From the NCBI GenBank assembly GCA_000433915.1, contig HF993642.1, positions 22,243 through 55,809 on the forward strand: a stretch of 33,567 nucleotides of DNA, in the 5' to 3' direction. Below the pieces are notes generated by a model. The model made no database searches, had not been told where the DNA came from, and worked only from the letters and a program-made list of their open reading frames with translations. Both the position numbers and the translations under genes were made by a program. The stretch comes from Clostridium sp. CAG:793 (lineage in GTDB: Bacteria > Bacillota > Clostridia > TANB77 > CAG-508). The first letter of the stretch is position 1. Each line of letters starts with the position of its first letter. Of this stretch, positions 29,415 to 33,567 are shown in pieces.

Positions 29415-30636
29415 AAAGATTTCCCCCTATTATAATTTAATAGTTTGTATAATTTTATAACTCCTCCAAGATATACTACAGCAAAAATTAGTAGAATAAC
29501 CATAATGTAAAACATATCTACTTTTAGTAATATTAAACTTACTAAAGTAGCCCATATACATCTTGCAATTTTACTGGACAAATTGAATTTCAATATTGCG
29601 GTTTGCTGAGTCTCTTTGTTGCAATTATTTAACAATTCATTTTTTAAAACATTCTGAATTGGATCTCTTGCCCATAATAATAAGCAAAATCCTAAACTCA
29701 TTATTATGATTCCAATAATATTTGATGAAAATAAACTTCCAATTATCAAAAATGCTATTGAGGCAATCAAACTAATATTTAAAACTATGATAAATTTATT
29801 TTTTAGCTTTCTATATATTTTACTGAAAAACATATTTGATAATACTCTTGATATTCTAGATAAGCTAATAATAATTGATAAATATATTGCTGTTTTGTTT
29901 ACATCCATGAAGTTCTGTAAAGTATATTGAATAAATATTTTTCCGTTTTCTTGTGCTGTTTCTAATGTGCTATATAGTAATCCATATAATAAAATAATTA
30001 AAAATATTACTTCTGTCCATTTGAATGATTTGTTGTTGTTATTTACTTGTGTACTTTCTTCTTGTAATTCTGGCTCATATAGAAAACTTGAAACTATTAT
30101 ATTTATGAAACATATAGTGCAGCAAAGTATCATTGGTAAATAATTATTAATATTAAATATAAAACCTGCTATAAAAGAAATTACCATTGTTGATACTGCA
30201 TATATAATACTGCTTTTGCTCTGAATTTCAATGAATGAGTCTTCTTGTTTTAAATATTTTAAATTTCTCTTTAGAATAACACAGTCCATTCCTTTGAACA
30301 AAAGTGATATATGATATAGTACCTCTCCAATTACTATTATTGTAAATGAATTACCACATGTTATTATTATTGCTGCTATGAATAATAATATTAACCCTAG
30401 TCTAACAGATTTAACATTTCCGTTTTTTTTATAATTTTTAAAATAATATTTTGAGCTAATATTGCGGCAAAGCTTGAAATTGCTGTTAATAAACTAACTT
30501 GTGATGCCGAAAGCTGCTTTACTGTTATTAAAAATATAGTATTTATAGCTGCCCAAAATAACAGATCAGATGAAAATCCTGATAAGTATGGATATATTTT
30601 ATTGCATAAGTTTATTCTTTTATTAATGTCTTTCAT
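29411..30636 (-). pseudogene. MFS transporter gene, frameshifted in an A8 run
   Basis: N-terminal part (30636-30397) has the start MKDINKRINLCNKIYPYLSGFSSDLLFW and then helices, breaking at IIKKTEMLNLLD. The second frame resumes with KNGNVKSVRLGLILLFIAAIIIT, then GNSFTIIVIGEVLYHISLLFKG, and runs to the end at 29411. Joined length is about 408 aa with roughly 12 helices, the usual size for a major facilitator. The break lies at the A8 run near 30422-30429; a one-base change restores the frame. The substrate is unknown; only modest similarity to drug or peptide exporters can be claimed. Confidence 0.8.
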
Positions 30637-30674
30637 TGTTATATATTTATTCCCTTCATGATTATCTTAAATTC

Positions 30675-32363
30675 TCATCTTTCTGGTTCATTATTTGAAA
30701 TTGGTGGAGTATTAATGTTTTTTCCTAATTCAGGTATATCGCTTCTATTTCTCATAGGAGTTCTATTATCATCTTGTGTAGTTACTCTTATTGAATCTAA
30801 AAATTGATTTTCCATTGGTCTTCCTATTGTTTCGCATTTCATAATTTTTTCTGTTGGCATTAATTCACTTAATTTATTTAAATCAAATGAAAAATTTATC
30901 AAACTTTTTGATTCCCATATGCTTAGATATTCTGGCTTTAAATCCATAGTAAATTTGTTGCTAAGTCTAGCTCTATCTAATGCATCAGCATCTCTTAATA
31001 CAGACATAAATAGATAGCAATCAGCTATTTTATCCTCTGGAATATTGTATTTACTCATTATTTCATGCTTTTGATCTGGTTTTGCTTCATGTGCTTCAAC
31101 TACTGCATATAGCATATTTCTTTCTTCTGTCGTGTACTCTTCTCCATTTAAGTGCTTTAAATCCATCTTTTTTAGTTTACTTACACTTCTTTTTGCGTGT
31201 GGTCCAACATCCATTATTCTTCCAATGTCATGATAATAACATGCTGTAAGTAACAATTCACTGTCTCTTTCATCATAGTTTATTCCTACTCTTTCCATAA
31301 TTTCTGAAGCAAGCATTGCTACTCTTCTACTATGATTTATGCCATGTTTTTTACTTTTGTATATACACGATTTATCTATATGGTCTTCTAATCTTTGAGA
31401 TAATTGAAAGTAACTGCTGTTCATCATTTCATCCATAGTGCTTGGAAAATCTTTTTGATATCTCCCTTCTTTATTAAGACTTATTATCCAATTTTTATAT
31501 GATTTACTTAATTCTGGTCTATCTGTTTCAATATCACCTTCTGCAATTCCTTGAACAATCCTCTTTATTTGTGCATTAGGAGCTTCTTCTATTTGATTTG
31601 TTTTACTTCTTGATAATCTTTTTACGAATCCCGTTATTCCACTAAATATCATGTGCATTGATCTTTTATTTTCTGCATTAAATACGTGTTGTGCCGTTGA
31701 CAAAAAGTCTAGATATTTAACATAGCCTAATTGCTTTTTCGCCGATTCTATTGCTTCTAAGCATTCTTGGCTTGGTTTATATCCTCTTTTAAATTTCTTA
31801 GGCAAATGAATTATCTTCCCTCCAATATCGAATTCATCTGTCAAACTTTCTGCTTGCTCTATTTCTTCTTTTGTTAGTTCTCTTAGTCCTAACCTCTTAT
31901 TTCCATTTTTATCTTTTATTAGATCTATAACCATTGATACTTTTTCAGCTTGGTCTGGTCTAAATACCATTCCACCTTCTTTTACTATTACTCCATCTTG
32001 AAATCTAACTTGAAGTCCTGTCAATTGCTCTTTTGTTGGTGATAGTTTTACAGCACATAAAATATTTTCAGGATGCAATAATGGATTAATATCAGGTGAA
32101 CCTAAATTTTTTACATAATTAGATATTTCAGGAATTCCTGCAAACATATATGCTGCTGGAATTCCATACGATGTAAGTATTCCTCCACTTCTTATGTATC
32201 CACTTTCTAGAATTTTATCAGCAGCATTATTGTTTGTAAAATGATATAATTTATTTTTGTCTATATATTCGGCTACTTCTGGTGTAAGCTTTCCTTTTAT
32301 TATTTTTAGAAATGATGCACTAAATCCTGTCGGAAATATCATTATTAAATCAAGCATTGACAT
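30675..32363 (-). CDS. ADP-ribosyltransferase-like plus HD-domain fusion protein (562 aa)
   Basis: The N-terminal ~190 residues resemble the ART-like/DarT-type toxin fold: KLYHFTNNNAADKILESGYI (~37-56), then SYGIPAAYMFAGIP (~65-78) and an ILCAVKLSP strand (~103). This is the usual 'YHFT ... IL..G.I ... YMF' pattern of small NAD-dependent ADP-ribosyltransferases and relatives, but the catalytic Glu cannot be placed with confidence. A linker (~190-330) precedes an HD domain: HGINHSRRVAMLAS (~339-352), ACYYHDIGRIMD (~374-385), VEAHE and LRDADALDRARL (~457-468), giving the H-HD-D metal ligands. The Pro/Asn/Thr-rich tail is disordered. The start follows AAGGAGAT by 8 nt. It heads the group MFS, 103-aa and 51-aa genes. 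Confidence 0.7.
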   Translation of the reverse strand: MSMLDLIMIFPTGFSASFLKIIKGKLTPEVAEYIDKNKLYHFTNNNAADKILESGYIRSGGILTSYGIPAAYMFAGIPEISNYVKNLGSPDINPLLHPENILCAVKLSPTKEQLTGLQVRFQDGVIVKEGGMVFRPDQAEKVSMVIDLIKDKNGNKRLGLRELTKEEIEQAESLTDEFDIGGKIIHLPKKFKRGYKPSQECLEAIESAKKQLGYVKYLDFLSTAQHVFNAENKRSMHMIFSGITGFVKRLSRSKTNQIEEAPNAQIKRIVQGIAEGDIETDRPELSKSYKNWIISLNKEGRYQKDFPSTMDEMMNSSYFQLSQRLEDHIDKSCIYKSKKHGINHSRRVAMLASEIMERVGINYDERDSELLLTACYYHDIGRIMDVGPHAKRSVSKLKKMDLKHLNGEEYTTEERNMLYAVVEAHEAKPDQKHEIMSKYNIPEDKIADCYLFMSVLRDADALDRARLSNKFTMDLKPEYLSIWESKSLINFSFDLNKLSELMPTEKIMKCETIGRPMENQFLDSIRVTTQDDNRTPMRNRSDIPELGKNINTPPISNNEPER

Positions 32364-32454
32364 GATTTTTTATCTCCTTGTCCTAAATATATACCTAGTT
32401 TATCATATTGGATATGTTTAATTCAATAGAATTTATTTTATTTTTCATTCTGTA

Positions 32455-32483
32455 TTGAATTTTAATTATTCATATAATATAAT
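32455..32483 (+). promoter_or_regulatory. promoter of the thyX-like gene
   Basis: TTGAAT (32455-32460), 17 bp, TATAAT (32478-32483); a second TATAAT overlaps at 32473-32478. Confidence 0.6.
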
Positions 32484-32536
32484 TCGTTTTAGTTGTTTTT
32501 TATAAATAATTATTTTTAATAGAGAGGATTTTTACT

Positions 32537-33567
32537 ATGAAAATTGAAATAATTGCATCAACTAAGGTTGGATATTCTATGTCAAAGGAAGAAGCTTTAG
32601 ACTTTTCTGGCAAATCTGCTGGTATCTGTTATTTACCAGACACTGTTGAAACTTTATTTGCTGAAAGTCCAGAGAAGACCCAAAGACGTGTTAATGGAAA
32701 TATAAAATCAGGCCATCACAGTGTATTTGGTCATCCTACATACAATTTATGTTTTGAAGGTATTCCTAAGATTCTTGCTATGGTTTTGAATAATGAGAAA
32801 ATCTATAACACCTCTGAGAAATCAGCACGTTATACCCATATGACTCCTTCTGTCCAAGAAAATACTTTATATGAAAAGTGGATACATATTTTTGAAGATG
32901 TTATATCTTCTAAATATCCTGAATTTGATTCAAAACGTATTTTAAAATTGGCTCAAGAAAATGCTAGATATCTTATTAGTGTATTTACTCCAGCTACTGT
33001 TATGGAATATACAGTAAACTTTGGACAATTAAATTATATAATAAATTGGGCTAAAGATTATATTAATAATGCTGATGATAGTGCTTTTTCTTTAAAATTG
33101 AAAGACGTTTTTAGAGAATTTTTAGATGCTATGCCTGACTTAGAGGTTGATGGTTTGGATTCTAGAATAAAAAATCGCAGTTTTTCTTTATTTTCTACAA
33201 GGCCTAATAGATATGAAGAATTTGGTGAAAATTATTGCACTTCATATTTGGCTAGCTTTGCACAATTAGCACAGGCTCAAAGACATAGAACATTATCATA
33301 CGAAATGAGTTTATTAGATACTCCTGAGTATTATATTCCACCAATTATTAGAGGAACTGATTTAGAAAATTCTTGGCTTGAGGATATTTCTTCATTATCT
33401 CAGTATTTTCCTCAAGGAATGCTTGTTAAAGTTAATGAACGCGGAACAATTGAAAATTTTGTTTTAAAATGTACTGAACGTTTATGTGGTTCTGCTCAAT
33501 TGGAAATTATGGAACAAACTTCTGAAATTATGAATAAGTATTTAGCTGCGACAGTTGACAAACCTGA
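32537..33567 (+). CDS. ThyX-like flavin-dependent thymidylate synthase with two Thy1-type halves, 5' part only
   Basis: The open frame starts at ATG 32537 (GAGAGG upstream) and runs off the window after 343 codons without a stop. The second half carries CTSYLASFAQLAQAQRHRTLSYEMSLL (~residue 237-263), the RHRxxSxxxS motif of ThyX, which binds FAD and dUMP and transfers a methyl group from methylene-tetrahydrofolate. The first half shows the same fold pattern, GHHSVFGHPTYNLCFEGIPKIL ... SEKSARYT (~59-105), but the RHR is replaced by NNEKIYN. It therefore appears to be an internal duplication with one degenerate copy. Whether it truly makes dTMP cannot be judged without its 3' end. Confidence 0.75.
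   Translation, partial: MKIEIIASTKVGYSMSKEEALDFSGKSAGICYLPDTVETLFAESPEKTQRRVNGNIKSGHHSVFGHPTYNLCFEGIPKILAMVLNNEKIYNTSEKSARYTHMTPSVQENTLYEKWIHIFEDVISSKYPEFDSKRILKLAQENARYLISVFTPATVMEYTVNFGQLNYIINWAKDYINNADDSAFSLKLKDVFREFLDAMPDLEVDGLDSRIKNRSFSLFSTRPNRYEEFGENYCTSYLASFAQLAQAQRHRTLSYEMSLLDTPEYYIPPIIRGTDLENSWLEDISSLSQYFPQGMLVKVNERGTIENFVLKCTERLCGSAQLEIMEQTSEIMNKYLAATVDKP

Noticed and set aside
1..33567. CRISPR array, IS element, integrase or prophage structural genes
   Set aside because: No regularly spaced identical repeats, transposase, tyrosine or serine recombinase, or capsid/tail gene was seen on either strand.

Overview
The window is AT-rich DNA from a Gram-positive, low-GC bacterium, most likely a spore-forming member of the Clostridia. 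The evidence is SigH (sporulation/transition sigma factor), RqcH, a UPF0182 membrane protein, a CX3CX2C radical SAM protein, consensus SigA-type promoters with 17-bp spacers, strong AAGGAGG ribosome sites and CCA-encoding tRNA genes. I cannot place it at genus level. No replication origin, CRISPR array, integrase, transposase or phage structural gene was found.

Layout. 1-3.9 kb is accessory: visibly GC-richer orphan genes on the + strand, each group with its own promoter and terminator (a 48-aa membrane peptide, a 77-aa protein, and two paralogous ~250-aa proteins). They are interrupted by a minus-strand VbhA-like antitoxin/Fic toxin pair and tRNA-Leu(CAA). 3.9-8.7 kb is a TetR-controlled operon for a heterodimeric ABC exporter whose two nucleotide sites are visibly asymmetric. 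Then come a small family-2 glycosyltransferase with a damaged DXD motif, tRNA-Thr(GGT), and a HicAB module whose toxin gene is frameshifted. Divergent sigH and rqcH follow at 10.9-13.5 kb.

13.5-20.8 kb is a core minus-strand operon, transcribed ftsY, UPF0182, pgsA, ligA, a 79-aa protein and a DUF4116 protein. After tRNA-Thr(CGT) comes a second minus-strand operon (polysaccharide deacetylase, tcdA, radical SAM) and a four-helix membrane protein.

From tRNA-Gly(TCC) at 24.4 kb to the window end the DNA is mostly accessory. A 2.7-kb island holds a ribbon-helix-helix protein, an HD-domain phosphohydrolase and a DUF4393-like protein. It is bounded by tRNA-Gly on one side and, on the other, by what looks like a decayed copy of that tRNA with its promoter and ~110 bp of downstream sequence still recognisable. 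Next are GNAT and VanZ-like genes, then three genes that each carry an apparent one-base homopolymer frameshift (a 51-aa tandem-repeat peptide, a 103-aa protein, an MFS transporter). A 562-aa protein with an ADP-ribosyltransferase-like N-terminus and an HD C-terminus follows. A tandem ThyX-like protein runs off the right edge.

Themes. tRNA genes with duplicated downstream flanks mark the borders of accessory DNA. Toxin-type modules (Fic, HicA, ART-HD) recur, and apparent one-base frameshifts cluster in accessory genes while the core genes are intact.
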